This document shows, one piece after another, positions 17,501 through 26,113 of a DNA stretch of 40,519 bases (positions are counted from its first letter, which is position 1; each line of letters starts with the position of its first letter). The notes under the pieces are model-generated. The model worked only from the letters and a program-made list of their open reading frames with translations, had not been told where the DNA came from and made no database searches. Origin of the DNA: a virus; IMG/VR virus record IMGVR_UViG_3300003437_000058, positions 1-40,519 of that record; one strand, given 5' to 3'. The position numbers and the translations under genes are program-made.

Positions 17501-20500
17501 GTAACAGTATAATTGCTATTGAATTGTTGACCGGATTCATCCCCTGAAAATTCAATCGTATCACCTTCTTCAAGTCCATGTAATGTTTCTGTAACCACAT
17601 ACATTGTAGAATTGGTTCGTGCTATAGACGAAATTTCTGCATAATTTTCTAGTTGAAGTTGTACATCATCGTATGTCTCCAATCTTGCATCCATCGCTTG
17701 CCACGGATGGTTTGCAGTATAAATTTCTAATTCATTTGCAGTTGCATATGATTGAAATTGTACATTTATAGACGGAGTATTTGCATTGAATAAAGTAATG
17801 TTGTGATATTTTCTTGCGCCATCTGCTCTCTGAGAATCAACATTTCTTGTTGCTGCATCAAACATTTCTACTGAAATGAGACTACGTATGGCCAATTCCC
17901 CGAACATTATTAGGCCGGATGGATGGATCAGTCTTTTTACTGAATTACGATAATCGTTTACATCAAAATCGGTTTTTAGAACATAAGAAAATTGTTGATA
18001 ATACTTATTATCTTGAATTTTTGGTACACCACTAAGTAATCCTTGTGTGTCAGTATAATATCCAGGATATGTTGCATAAGCACCAAGTCCTGCAGTAAGT
18101 TCGGCATTCTGATCACCAGAGGTAGTTGTAAGAATTGGAATAGAAGAATATCCTGCACCAAAATCATAAACTTCTGCAGATTGAATTGCACCAATTGCAA
18201 TAGCAGAAACTGCAATTACAGCATTGTTACCTTTTAGTGAGGTATCCATTGAAACTGCATTAGCTGCGGCGAGCCATACAGACGCAACTGGCATTGCTCT
18301 AAGATCACCAGCAGGAGAAGTTACTGCATTATCTTCTGGCAAAGTATAAGTGTAAGTGGCATTGTTTGCACCTATAACATTGATAGGAAATATACCATTA
18401 AAGATAGCGGTTCCAGATCCAGAAATTTTAACCTTATCGCCTGACCTCAAATAATGTCCGATTTCTGTTACAGTAACCGTTCTATTTCCTGTACCACCAG
18501 CTGACATTGTAACAGTACGGTTTGTTCCCCATGTTAAAGCGGGATTATAACTGATTGAATATGTGTTACCTGCTCCTACTGTTTTTGAATCTTCTACTGT
18601 GAATGATGTAGCATTAGTATATCCAGTTATTGTAGAGGTAGTATCATCGTGATAGGTAATAGTTCCACGAACAAAATCATTTGGAAATACAGTACCAACT
18701 CCTGTAACTACAAGGCCCGATTGAGCCATAGTTCCTGTAGTATATGTAGAAACAGAATTACTATATGCTGTAACACGATCACCTGATGTGGCTTCTGTAT
18801 AAAATCTTGATGCATCGGATTCATTACAAATAAGATCAAGGTCTTCCATCTGTAAGAATTCTACAGAAGTTTCTATCAAAAAGCATCCACCCCCACCTTG
18901 AGCTGATCCAAGTCCAGAATGGGGACCTTGACCAGCAGTGAAATCTTCTAATAAAAGCTTTTCATGTGAATAACGATCATTATGAAAATCTTTTTCTTCT
19001 AATAATATAGCCTCTGTCACACCACAAAAATCTTGAGCAGTAGTCATATCCACTCTCAAGGTTGTATTACCATTTGCAATGTATGGATTAGCAGCGGGTA
19101 GAGTAGCCTTGTCTATAAAATCAAGAACTTTTCCTCTTGCAGTATAGTCATCATTATAGAGTAAAGTATTCCTTGTAATATTATTCGCAAGAGCCATGTA
19201 CGAAATAGAATAGGTTTGCTTATCGGGAAAATCTCCCGTACCATATCCAAAAACTTTCTCTGTAGCTACCCTAATAACAGTAGAATTAGTAACTGCAGTT
19301 ATAGTATCTGTAGCTCCATTTGCGTATGTAAGTGTAAGTAATCCAGAATTTGCTTCCGGAAATGTATCTTCACTAGTTAAGGTAACTACATTACCATTTT
19401 GAGCAATTGTTCCAGCAGTAAAGGAATGTAAATTTACATTAAGCAAGGCGTTAGGAGCACCTGTTACATCTAATGCATTTCCTAAAGTTGGAGTATAACT
19501 ATTAGCAACACTAACAGGAGGTGATGTTTCATATTGACCCCCTCCTGATGTAAGAACAAATGTATCAATTGCTCCAACAGAAACAGAAGTCATATTGAGT
19601 GCACCATTACAAATAAGAACTGGATCGGCAGTTGCACCATGAGCATCGACCATAGTAAAAGTATTAGTTGTTACAGCGGCGGGAGTATTACCAGCTTGAA
19701 AGGTAACACCATTATGCATATTATGTGCATCTACACCTGAGCCTGCGGCCGCTGCTCCCAATTTCGTAAATTTAGAATCATATACTAAGATGTTATCATC
19801 ATTAACAAAATTTTGTACAGTCAAAACATCTATGTCGCTATCACGATAATAAGAACCAACTGAATATAAAAATGCAGTTGTATTGGCACTAATAATTGTA
19901 CCCCAATAAGTATTGCTTGCATAATCAACGGAGAATGCTTGGCCTGCTCCAATTGTGTGAGTATCCCTAACTAGTAAAACAGTATTACTTGAAAATCCTG
20001 TAATGATATTCGTGTTCGCATTTGCATAAGTAAGTTTACCACCAACAACATCTATTTTTTCTTCCTCTGAAAGACCCGATGAAAGAGTAACAGTTTTTAC
20101 TGATTGTGTAAGGGTTACACCTGAAGTGTTTACACTTACTTGTTTCGCAATTCTATCTCCGGCCAATATATGTGCGGTAGCATCATAGTTACCTGTGGAG
20201 CCATACAGTTTTGCAGAACTTGCTTTAATTCCTGCAGAAAATATTAGAGAAGAATTACCAAACAAATGAGTATTAACGGCGTGTCCAATAAATGTTGATG
20301 AATAATCTGAAGCATTTATCTCTTTCAAGGAGAAATTATTAATAATATCTGTATTTCTTAAAATATCACCAGTAGAAATAATGGTTGCAACGTGTCCTGC
20401 GGCCCCACTCCCACCGGTTCCATCATTAATAAAGCCAACTTGATCTCCTACGGCATATCCATCTCCAGAATCTATAATATCAATACCTTCAACAACAGAA

Positions 20501-21669
20501 TCTAAAATAGATGAAACTCTTGCACGTGCACCTGAACCACCACCACCATTAACATGAATTTCATCACCAACTACATAATTAGTTCCACCAACCTGAACAG
20601 AAACCGTTTGTAAAATTCCTGTTGTGGTTGCTTCTGCATATAATCCATCTGAATCAATTTCAGATGTAATTATTTCATCTGGTTGAAAATATAATAATCC
20701 ACCAGCAACAACTCCCTGAACAACATCTGATAATGTTAATTCAGTAATTTCAAGGGCTCCAGCAAAAGAAGTAAGTTGTTTTTCCACCATAGCGGTACAC
20801 TTAGAATCGGCACCTGTAATTCTTCTACCAGTAAATAAAGTAATATTATTTGCACCAGATGTTACAATTTTAATTGATTTATCAAGTGCCCATACTCCAT
20901 CAGATAATCTTAACAAATCTGCTTTGGGATAATAAAATTCTATATCTTCTTTCTCAAACAATGATTGAAATAACCAACTAAAAGAAGCTTCATTTCCTTT
21001 TGCTCGATAGACCTGCTTCATTCTTTTAAGAAGTTGTCGTCTATCAGTAACCGTTGTCTTTGGAAGATTTGTATAAAATTCTTTTTTCCATGCATCATCA
21101 ATAAGACCAACAGAGGTAGTATCAATATCTTGGTCTAAAGATAATTCTTTTATTGCCGCGGCGGGCGCCTTTGAACGAAAAGATTCTACTGATCCTGCGG
21201 GGAATATTCCATCAACAATACCATTTGATAAAGTACCGTATGAGCCGTAGATACTACCTGTAAGTTTTTCTCCATATTCAAACCCTGCTTCACTAGAAGA
21301 TTTTACAAAAGCAATAGTATTTCCTTTTGTTCCAGAAACAACTGCGGTTGCTCCACTTATATTACCTGTAAGGGTTTCTCCAAGTGAGAACATGAGATTT
21401 GCATCACCGGCAGTATCTCTTTCTGATTCTATTTGAATAGGAGATTCATCTTCTAATGTAATATAAATTGTGCCATCTGAATTAGTTTCGGCGAGAAGCT
21501 TCTCTTCATTAAATGTAAATGTAGAACCAAAATAAAGTTGGTGGGATTCCATAAATTCATAGTATTTTTCTATGAATTTTTTGAACTTTGGATGTTGGTC
21601 GTTTATAAACTCTGGTAACTGAGTTTCCAATAAAACAGATACATCTTTTTTATCTTTGACTACGGCCAC
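14590..21669 (-). CDS. Giant baseplate wedge-associated protein in the gp7 position
   Basis: This 2,359-residue protein sits between gp6 and gp8, exactly where T4 encodes wedge protein gp7 (about 1,032 residues). The N-terminus has LLETQLPEFINDQHPKFKKF then YYEFME (residues 13-41), and a helical block RRQLLKRMKQVYRAKGNEAS with WLFQSLFEKEDIEFYYPKAD follows near 220-260. Both are recurrent in large structural proteins at this place in cyanomyoviruses. The middle contains GSGARA/GDGYAVGD modules and three copies of a beta-module near residues 510-1050. Residues about 1420-2220 are full of acidic ED repeats. It starts 2 bp after gp6. Equivalence to gp7 is by position and is not shown by visible homology over the whole length. 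Confidence 0.75.
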   Translation of the reverse strand: MAVVKDKKDVSVLLETQLPEFINDQHPKFKKFIEKYYEFMESHQLYFGSTFTFNEEKLLAETNSDGTIYITLEDESPIQIESERDTAGDANLMFSLGETLTGNISGATAVVSGTKGNTIAFVKSSSEAGFEYGEKLTGSIYGSYGTLSNGIVDGIFPAGSVESFRSKAPAAAIKELSLDQDIDTTSVGLIDDAWKKEFYTNLPKTTVTDRRQLLKRMKQVYRAKGNEASFSWLFQSLFEKEDIEFYYPKADLLRLSDGVWALDKSIKIVTSGANNITLFTGRRITGADSKCTAMVEKQLTSFAGALEITELTLSDVVQGVVAGGLLYFQPDEIITSEIDSDGLYAEATTTGILQTVSVQVGGTNYVVGDEIHVNGGGGSGARARVSSILDSVVEGIDIIDSGDGYAVGDQVGFINDGTGGSGAAGHVATIISTGDILRNTDIINNFSLKEINASDYSSTFIGHAVNTHLFGNSSLIFSAGIKASSAKLYGSTGNYDATAHILAGDRIAKQVSVNTSGVTLTQSVKTVTLSSGLSEEEKIDVVGGKLTYANANTNIITGFSSNTVLLVRDTHTIGAGQAFSVDYASNTYWGTIISANTTAFLYSVGSYYRDSDIDVLTVQNFVNDDNILVYDSKFTKLGAAAAGSGVDAHNMHNGVTFQAGNTPAAVTTNTFTMVDAHGATADPVLICNGALNMTSVSVGAIDTFVLTSGGGQYETSPPVSVANSYTPTLGNALDVTGAPNALLNVNLHSFTAGTIAQNGNVVTLTSEDTFPEANSGLLTLTYANGATDTITAVTNSTVIRVATEKVFGYGTGDFPDKQTYSISYMALANNITRNTLLYNDDYTARGKVLDFIDKATLPAANPYIANGNTTLRVDMTTAQDFCGVTEAILLEEKDFHNDRYSHEKLLLEDFTAGQGPHSGLGSAQGGGGCFLIETSVEFLQMEDLDLICNESDASRFYTEATSGDRVTAYSNSVSTYTTGTMAQSGLVVTGVGTVFPNDFVRGTITYHDDTTSTITGYTNATSFTVEDSKTVGAGNTYSISYNPALTWGTNRTVTMSAGGTGNRTVTVTEIGHYLRSGDKVKISGSGTAIFNGIFPINVIGANNATYTYTLPEDNAVTSPAGDLRAMPVASVWLAAANAVSMDTSLKGNNAVIAVSAIAIGAIQSAEVYDFGAGYSSIPILTTTSGDQNAELTAGLGAYATYPGYYTDTQGLLSGVPKIQDNKYYQQFSYVLKTDFDVNDYRNSVKRLIHPSGLIMFGELAIRSLISVEMFDAATRNVDSQRADGARKYHNITLFNANTPSINVQFQSYATANELEIYTANHPWQAMDARLETYDDVQLQLENYAEISSIARTNSTMYVVTETLHGLEEGDTIEFSGDESGQQFNSNYTVTSAPTTNTYTITPSPDHGSATSQSMYDGFLYIQLEDQQSGNNVIMEDASDLMMEVTNYLKSKVISYSDVFRADATNWDSPFSGGVLNEDGTEILLERGGSYLYPSIQFPEAETGVISIDVSFNSDILLEDDNGAYGWGYLLDETSAGQGNGPQRFISLEEDTQGPDHQYESIPIVDTHVIENIYNSTRWHLISESGLDRFTYEDEELLTLDTIPITKDRSFEQEFDLRIIYNAIVSENGDYIIEEDSALGNNYIMVEDYYGTQSIAEVEFDLYDTVGWHVIAEDGSHVVHEDNTRLLIEYGQVQDPVGEIEFNLYDTTGWHFLAEDGFTHLRYEDGTRPVTEESHVKDLTVGIEKTYQVRSGQHTLMEDGYHYLYEDETVPLMEEGWFKYPTGQIEFNLIDSMRGGFQTEDGADFIAGEGDGPQLESKLISEQPPFERTPVIIHDPLISPTGRLLMEDTEGTLIAAEDSGTAPFFYKSYILEEGKFAHKHVMTDASAAYKTAWIRATAGTGQHIAMEDGYHYLYEDESIPQLEEGYFKYTTGEIEYNLLDSLGHHLKFEDEDHIIEEGDETAIQLSRFILDDIPFKAPTIIKGYDSTEAPSDLQRWTPANHELDSIETWKDTVVTRTYGMQPFRPHYVSQWTEANLYFVDDKFTQEDDSGLIILEHPVTNQNYLLHEDFPELGLDMMNLQREVLDFILLEDVLQTDGAIDGNRKDYIQHEEFTTVAQGKVTARALLETSKPPAENYGVEFTPSQAWTVLPSYRYSRILSRLRGTISIADGGVVGTGSGSLFTTELKVGEEFQTANENIITEDTGGGVLLETDERIEHEEIRIFHVQNEQLTAADFMGSTIEKFRWLITTEDTTVAAHGSHTGVIGEYSAWDTSLESYWILGADTNAGSGLGTETNTGGYPGGIEREAPEWENNNMLWEDGGQQLVLDAQAFMVKTITNDTSLEVTRKCMPGGISDSVYQL

Positions 21670-21671
21670 GT

Positions 21672-23549
21672 TTAATATCCGGTTGAGAGGGTTGTACCAT
21701 CAGTAGTTGCTAAAGTGCCTTCCACATACGTACCTGTTCCAGCATCATCTAACATTGTAATAGTAATATCATCTGATTCGATTAAGATAATTTGTTCTCT
21801 AAGAGGATTAACATCTGATGAAGATGGTGTAACAAAAAACTCTAATGCTGTAGTATTTCCAGTAGTTTCAGAACCTACAGAGATTGGTTTATAATCTTTG
21901 AGCTCCATTTTTCCGGTAAGGTAAGTCATTGATCCTACATTATTATTAACAATAATTCGCTGTTCTCCTGAAGTTCTATAAACTTCAAGAATTCCATTAT
22001 TATCTTGTAATCTACATTCATCCCATAATGTATTTGCAGAATCGTGATATCCAAATACTCCACTAGTTACTGCTCCCCAAAAAGTATTTGAAGGGTGATA
22101 GACTTGATTAGAAAATGGTAGAGTATAGGCTCCACTCGATCCTAATAATGGATAAAGATATCTTTTTAGTTGAAGAGATGTTTGATTACTTTTAATGGAA
22201 ATCTCTGCGGCATCTATAGCCTGAATTAACTTTGAATATCTAAATGATTTGTCAAAGTTTTTTAAATTGGTATTTCCAAAATCTGTAACCGCTGTGGTTA
22301 CTGTTGATTTAAGTACTGAAGCACTATTTGTAGTTTTGCCAGAATCATATTTAACTGTACTACCAATTTTTAAATACATATAATCTGGATCAACAACCTC
22401 TGGTGTAATTCCGACAATGTTTCTTTTTGCCAATATTTCATCACGAACAAATTTTTTAGAAGATTCTGAAAGAACTGTGCCGGATGTTGGTTTAATAGCT
22501 ACATAAACTTTTCCATAAATTGGGGGATCTGCATCTTCTCCACCCCAAGCAACAACTGCTTGTGCATCGCCATAATCTCTTTTTATTAAGGCTACATAGT
22601 CATGAATTGTGACACATCTATTTTGTGCATCAAAATTTTTAGGTGCATTAAATTTAATTTCTTCAATATCTGCGGGTTCTGCTCCTCCTGATGCAGAAGA
22701 TATGGTTTCTATTTTTACATTAGAGTATCCACCAACATCAGTTACAACCGAAAATGATCTTGCGCCATTAGTTATATCGGCATCACAAGTTAAACTTGAC
22801 AATATAACAATATTTCCATTAGCTAATGTTTTTCCCAATATACCATCACCAAATTGAACTTCAAATTTTCCATCTTCTATTTCATCTATAAAATAAACTG
22901 TTGAACTGGAATTTACAGTAGTGATATCAGTAGCTTCAATATATACTATTGTTTCAGAATCAGTAGCGGAATTTTGAATAGAAACTTGCAAAGTACTTAT
23001 ATCTGTATTTGCATTGGGAAGAATAAATTTTTGATCAGGATCACCTGTATTTGCTGTATATCTAAATGTCGTAGGTATTCCCTGTTTGAGATCTACATCG
23101 GATACTGTATAAACACCATTTGCATTAATGTTTACTGAATGAGAATTAGAAGTACACCAAATATATGTTACACCATCTACTTCTCCCTGAAATTGTGTAT
23201 TTTTGGGAATGCTTATGGCAGCGGGAGAGCCCGTTGGAGTAATAGTAAGTGTAACTGCAGCTAATGATCCTTGTGCAGAACGTGGCCGATATCCTAGATG
23301 TTTTGCTCTTGCTACAACAGAATTTCTAAGAGAAGCAGAATCTAAGAACATCTCATTAGCAATCATATTTGCATAATATGAATTATAATGTGTATTGTAG
23401 GCCATTATGTCAAGGAGAACATCAAAAGAAGACCCCTTAAAATTATATCCTACAAATTCTGACTGACTTGTTAAAAATCCCGTAAGATTCTCTTTAATTT
23501 TCGTGAAGTCTAATTCTGATATATTGAGTTTACCGTCTAAGCTTGCCAT
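21672..23549 (-). CDS. gp6: Baseplate wedge protein gp6 (baseplate J-like)
   Basis: This 625-residue protein (T4 gp6 about 660) opens with MASLDGKLNISELDFTKIKE and contains FDVLLDIMAYNTHYNSYYAN, NEMFLDSASLRNSVVARAKH and LGYRPRSA, the classic gp6/baseplate-J N-terminus. VSVNA-type beta segments, FEVQFGDGILGK near 230 and APKNFDAQNRCVTIHDYVAL near 290 complete the conserved core. gp6 forms the inner ring that joins neighbouring wedges and drives the sheath-triggering rearrangement. It lies 7 bp after gp25 with which it interacts in the wedge core, and 2 bp before the gp7-position gene. Confidence 0.93.
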   Translation of the reverse strand: MASLDGKLNISELDFTKIKENLTGFLTSQSEFVGYNFKGSSFDVLLDIMAYNTHYNSYYANMIANEMFLDSASLRNSVVARAKHLGYRPRSAQGSLAAVTLTITPTGSPAAISIPKNTQFQGEVDGVTYIWCTSNSHSVNINANGVYTVSDVDLKQGIPTTFRYTANTGDPDQKFILPNANTDISTLQVSIQNSATDSETIVYIEATDITTVNSSSTVYFIDEIEDGKFEVQFGDGILGKTLANGNIVILSSLTCDADITNGARSFSVVTDVGGYSNVKIETISSASGGAEPADIEEIKFNAPKNFDAQNRCVTIHDYVALIKRDYGDAQAVVAWGGEDADPPIYGKVYVAIKPTSGTVLSESSKKFVRDEILAKRNIVGITPEVVDPDYMYLKIGSTVKYDSGKTTNSASVLKSTVTTAVTDFGNTNLKNFDKSFRYSKLIQAIDAAEISIKSNQTSLQLKRYLYPLLGSSGAYTLPFSNQVYHPSNTFWGAVTSGVFGYHDSANTLWDECRLQDNNGILEVYRTSGEQRIIVNNNVGSMTYLTGKMELKDYKPISVGSETTGNTTALEFFVTPSSSDVNPLREQIILIESDDITITMLDDAGTGTYVEGTLATTDGTTLSTGY

Positions 23550-23556
23550 GTGTTAT

Positions 23557-23949
23557 CTATGTCCTCTCCAAATAGACTTCTAGTGTCGTTTCTTGTATAT
23601 CATTATCTGGTAAATAAACTATGATCACTTCATACGCGTTTTCATCTTGTTTCGCTTTTACAGTTATATTCGCTATTTTCGCTCTAGGTTCGTATGTTTC
23701 TATAGTATATCTAATTGTCTTTTCTAACCTAGAAGTTGTAAGCTGACTGAAATTTTCAAATAAAAGAATCCCAATACCACTATCTACGTTTGGTTGAAAT
23801 AATCTTTCATTTGCTTGCGTACTTAATAGGTTTCTTATAGACCTGCTAATAGCTGTTGATTTTTTGACAGTAGATAAATCTCCATGAGATGGATGTTTTG
23901 TAAAATCCATGTCAAAATCAACGTAATCTTTTCCGTATGTAGTAGCCAT
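23557..23949 (-). CDS. gp25: Baseplate wedge protein gp25
   Basis: The 130-residue length is close to T4 gp25 (132). The sequence DFTKHPSHGDLSTVKKSTAI, then SIRNLLSTQANERLFQPNVD and GIGILLFENF, followed by an Ile/Val-rich beta region, matches the gpW/gp25 family. gp25 sits at the inner end of each wedge and nucleates sheath assembly on the baseplate. It is followed at once by gp6, its partner in the wedge core. Only a weak ribosome binding site (AAGAGCAAG) precedes the ATG, in a 42-bp AT-rich gap. Confidence 0.93.
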   Translation of the reverse strand: MATTYGKDYVDFDMDFTKHPSHGDLSTVKKSTAISRSIRNLLSTQANERLFQPNVDSGIGILLFENFSQLTTSRLEKTIRYTIETYEPRAKIANITVKAKQDENAYEVIIVYLPDNDIQETTLEVYLERT

Positions 23950-23991
23950 ATCTTGCTCTTAATATTTAGTTAAATTAAAATAATAGTGAAC

Positions 23992-25938
23992 CTAATCAAG
24001 AAGGCCCAATACTAGTGCTAATAAATCTATTGGATTTTTACTACCCCCTCCAGCAATAAGTTTATCACCTTCTGTACCGACAAATAATAGTCCTGCCGCA
24101 TATCCCAAATTTGGAATTCCTGTTGCACTAGTAAGTTGTTGTTTTATTCCTTCATTTCCATCAGGTTGATTTGGAATGTAGAGGGCATATACACCCTGTG
24201 ATGGTAATGTTATTTGAAAGAATTTTAAAAACTCATCAATAAGTTTAATCATATATTCCAAAAATGCCTCAACTTGTTTAATCATGTCTATCATGTCTTG
24301 AACAAAAGCCGCGGAATCTGAAATCATCCCTTTTAATTGTAATACAAAATTTTCTAATAATTGAAAAAATTCACCCCAGCCAGGAACAATATCTTTGATT
24401 TGAATTCCTCCAAAATCGGGCGGAGTTGACTCTGGGAGAATCATTAACTTTTCCATTGCAACTATTGCCACCTTTGGATATATCCTTAGTTCTTTTGGTA
24501 ATTCTGTAGTATCTCCACCCACCATAACATAATTAGGAAACATATCATCTACAATTTCAGGATTTCCTGACTCGCCCCTTTTTTCCATCTCCACAACCAT
24601 ATCACCAGCTATCCAGGGGTTTAGTCCATCAAGATTTCTAATTGGATCTAATACTACTTCCATATCAACCCATCTTTCAGTTTCATTCATATTAAAATCT
24701 GTCATAACAGAGGTTATCTCTCCTGCATCATCTGTATCTGCTACCGCTTTTCTTCCTATCATAGTTGTAGGAACTACAGAGCCTTCAACAATCTCTTTGA
24801 TTTTCCCTAGACTCAAATATTTTTGTCCTCCTATAACATCACCTACTACAAATGATTGATACTTAGTATCAACTTGAGTTAATTTAATTGTGACCGGATT
24901 TGGAGTAATAATTTCTGTTAATGCATCTAATAAATTTTTACCAGTAGATGATGAAAATTCAGGAATATCGGAAAACATTTGAGAGAATTTATTAAAAACA
25001 TCAATAAATTCGTCAAAATTTCCAGAGGCAATAATAATTGCTATTGCTCCAGAACCACCCGCGAATTCTGTATTTCCCAAAATATTAGGTTTGCCTGGTG
25101 TAACTTTATTATTAAGAGCCTTTCTTGCAGCCACATAATTTTTAACTGTTGAACCATCTTCACTCGCTTTACCCTTATCAAATAGTTCTAATCCAAAATC
25201 TATCTTGGGGTTCCATCCTGTATAAGCATTACCATCAACATCATATACTATTTCTCCTGCTTTCGGTGCTGCAGAAACCTCTCCCACTAATTTGTATCTA
25301 GGAACATCACCCTCATCATCAAATGCTTTTGTAAATTCTGTAATTACTTCTTTTGTTGTAAATGTAGGATACTTATTTACTCCTCCCTCATCAGGACTTC
25401 TAAGAGGGTCTACTAATGGATTGGAGCTATCATATCCGCCAGGAATTAGTTTTCTAGGAGAGGCCAAATGTGGTTTAGCCTCATCTGCATTTATCTTTGC
25501 TAGTGTGGGAGCGGGATTCCATTTTCCATCAGTTTTGTCAGACCAATTTCCACTATCGTCTTTATATGACCATATTAAATCTCCGGCTTGATTTCTTAAT
25601 TGTTCAAAACCATAACTATATTTTTGGGTAGGTGTAACATTTCTTTCATAATAAGGATCAACATATAAGTACCAATACCCGGCCTCTTTTAAATCTTGAA
25701 TTTGTTTAAGTACTTCATCTGCCAATGCTTCCAATGCTATTAAAAGGGGATTAATATTTTGTAACATTGCTAAAAGTTTAACCACTTCCATTCCAGCACT
25801 TGCAAGAGAAAGACTAGACTTTACAGTTTCAGCAAGAGCAGAAGCCGCAGACGCTAACGTAGCAATATCCCCCGCCTTCGCAATTTGATGGGGTTTCCAT
25901 TCAGCTTTCGCTGTTAATAGTGCACCAAATTCAGCCAT
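23992..25938 (-). CDS. Virion structural protein of unknown function (648 aa)
   Basis: I do not recognise a named family. Residues about 20-85 are Ala/Leu-rich amphipathic helices (LASAASALAETVKSS, then LLAMLQNINPLLIALEALAD). The centre is mixed, with GYWYLYVDPYYERN near 87 and a W-rich segment, and includes FVVGDVIGGQKYLSLGKIKE near 365. Residues about 510-580 are again long helices (LLENFVLQLKGMISDSAAFV, FLEYMIKLIDEFLKFF), and the end is a Gly/Leu tail GLLFVGTEGDKLIAGGG. The position between gp5 and gp25 suggests a hub- or wedge-linked baseplate component, as in cyanomyoviruses. It overlaps the preceding small gene by 8 bp. Confidence 0.7.
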   Translation of the reverse strand: MAEFGALLTAKAEWKPHQIAKAGDIATLASAASALAETVKSSLSLASAGMEVVKLLAMLQNINPLLIALEALADEVLKQIQDLKEAGYWYLYVDPYYERNVTPTQKYSYGFEQLRNQAGDLIWSYKDDSGNWSDKTDGKWNPAPTLAKINADEAKPHLASPRKLIPGGYDSSNPLVDPLRSPDEGGVNKYPTFTTKEVITEFTKAFDDEGDVPRYKLVGEVSAAPKAGEIVYDVDGNAYTGWNPKIDFGLELFDKGKASEDGSTVKNYVAARKALNNKVTPGKPNILGNTEFAGGSGAIAIIIASGNFDEFIDVFNKFSQMFSDIPEFSSSTGKNLLDALTEIITPNPVTIKLTQVDTKYQSFVVGDVIGGQKYLSLGKIKEIVEGSVVPTTMIGRKAVADTDDAGEITSVMTDFNMNETERWVDMEVVLDPIRNLDGLNPWIAGDMVVEMEKRGESGNPEIVDDMFPNYVMVGGDTTELPKELRIYPKVAIVAMEKLMILPESTPPDFGGIQIKDIVPGWGEFFQLLENFVLQLKGMISDSAAFVQDMIDMIKQVEAFLEYMIKLIDEFLKFFQITLPSQGVYALYIPNQPDGNEGIKQQLTSATGIPNLGYAAGLLFVGTEGDKLIAGGGSKNPIDLLALVLGLLD

Positions 25939-26113
25939 TTTGTTTTTCCTTTTCAGCTTTCTTAATCTTTGCCCTTAATACGGCTTCCCAACTTTCTCGC
26001 TTTACTTCCATGATCTCCGAATACATTCCAGCAAGTTTTTTAGTATTTTCTAACAACTTCTTAATATCATCTCTTCTTAATTCTGCTTCTTTCCATTTAT
26101 TTTCTTCAGCCAT
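25931..26113 (-). CDS. Small charged helical protein (60 aa)
   Basis: The product MAEENKWKEAELRRDDIKKL... is 60 residues of almost pure charged helix rich in Lys and Glu, with no cysteines and no membrane segment. Its start overlaps the stop of the preceding 860-residue gene (TAATG), and its end overlaps the next ATG by 8 bp, so it is embedded in a coupled trio. This tight linkage, more than any homology, supports it as a real gene. It could be an assembly factor or a helical clip for the flanking structural proteins. Confidence 0.65.
   Translation of the reverse strand: MAEENKWKEAELRRDDIKKLLENTKKLAGMYSEIMEVKRESWEAVLRAKIKKAEKEKQNG

Noticed and set aside
23950-23991. Possible promoter ACTAAATA in the gap before gp25
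   Set aside because: It has two differences from the late consensus and no other supporting signal; the 42-bp AT-rich gap may only be a spacer.
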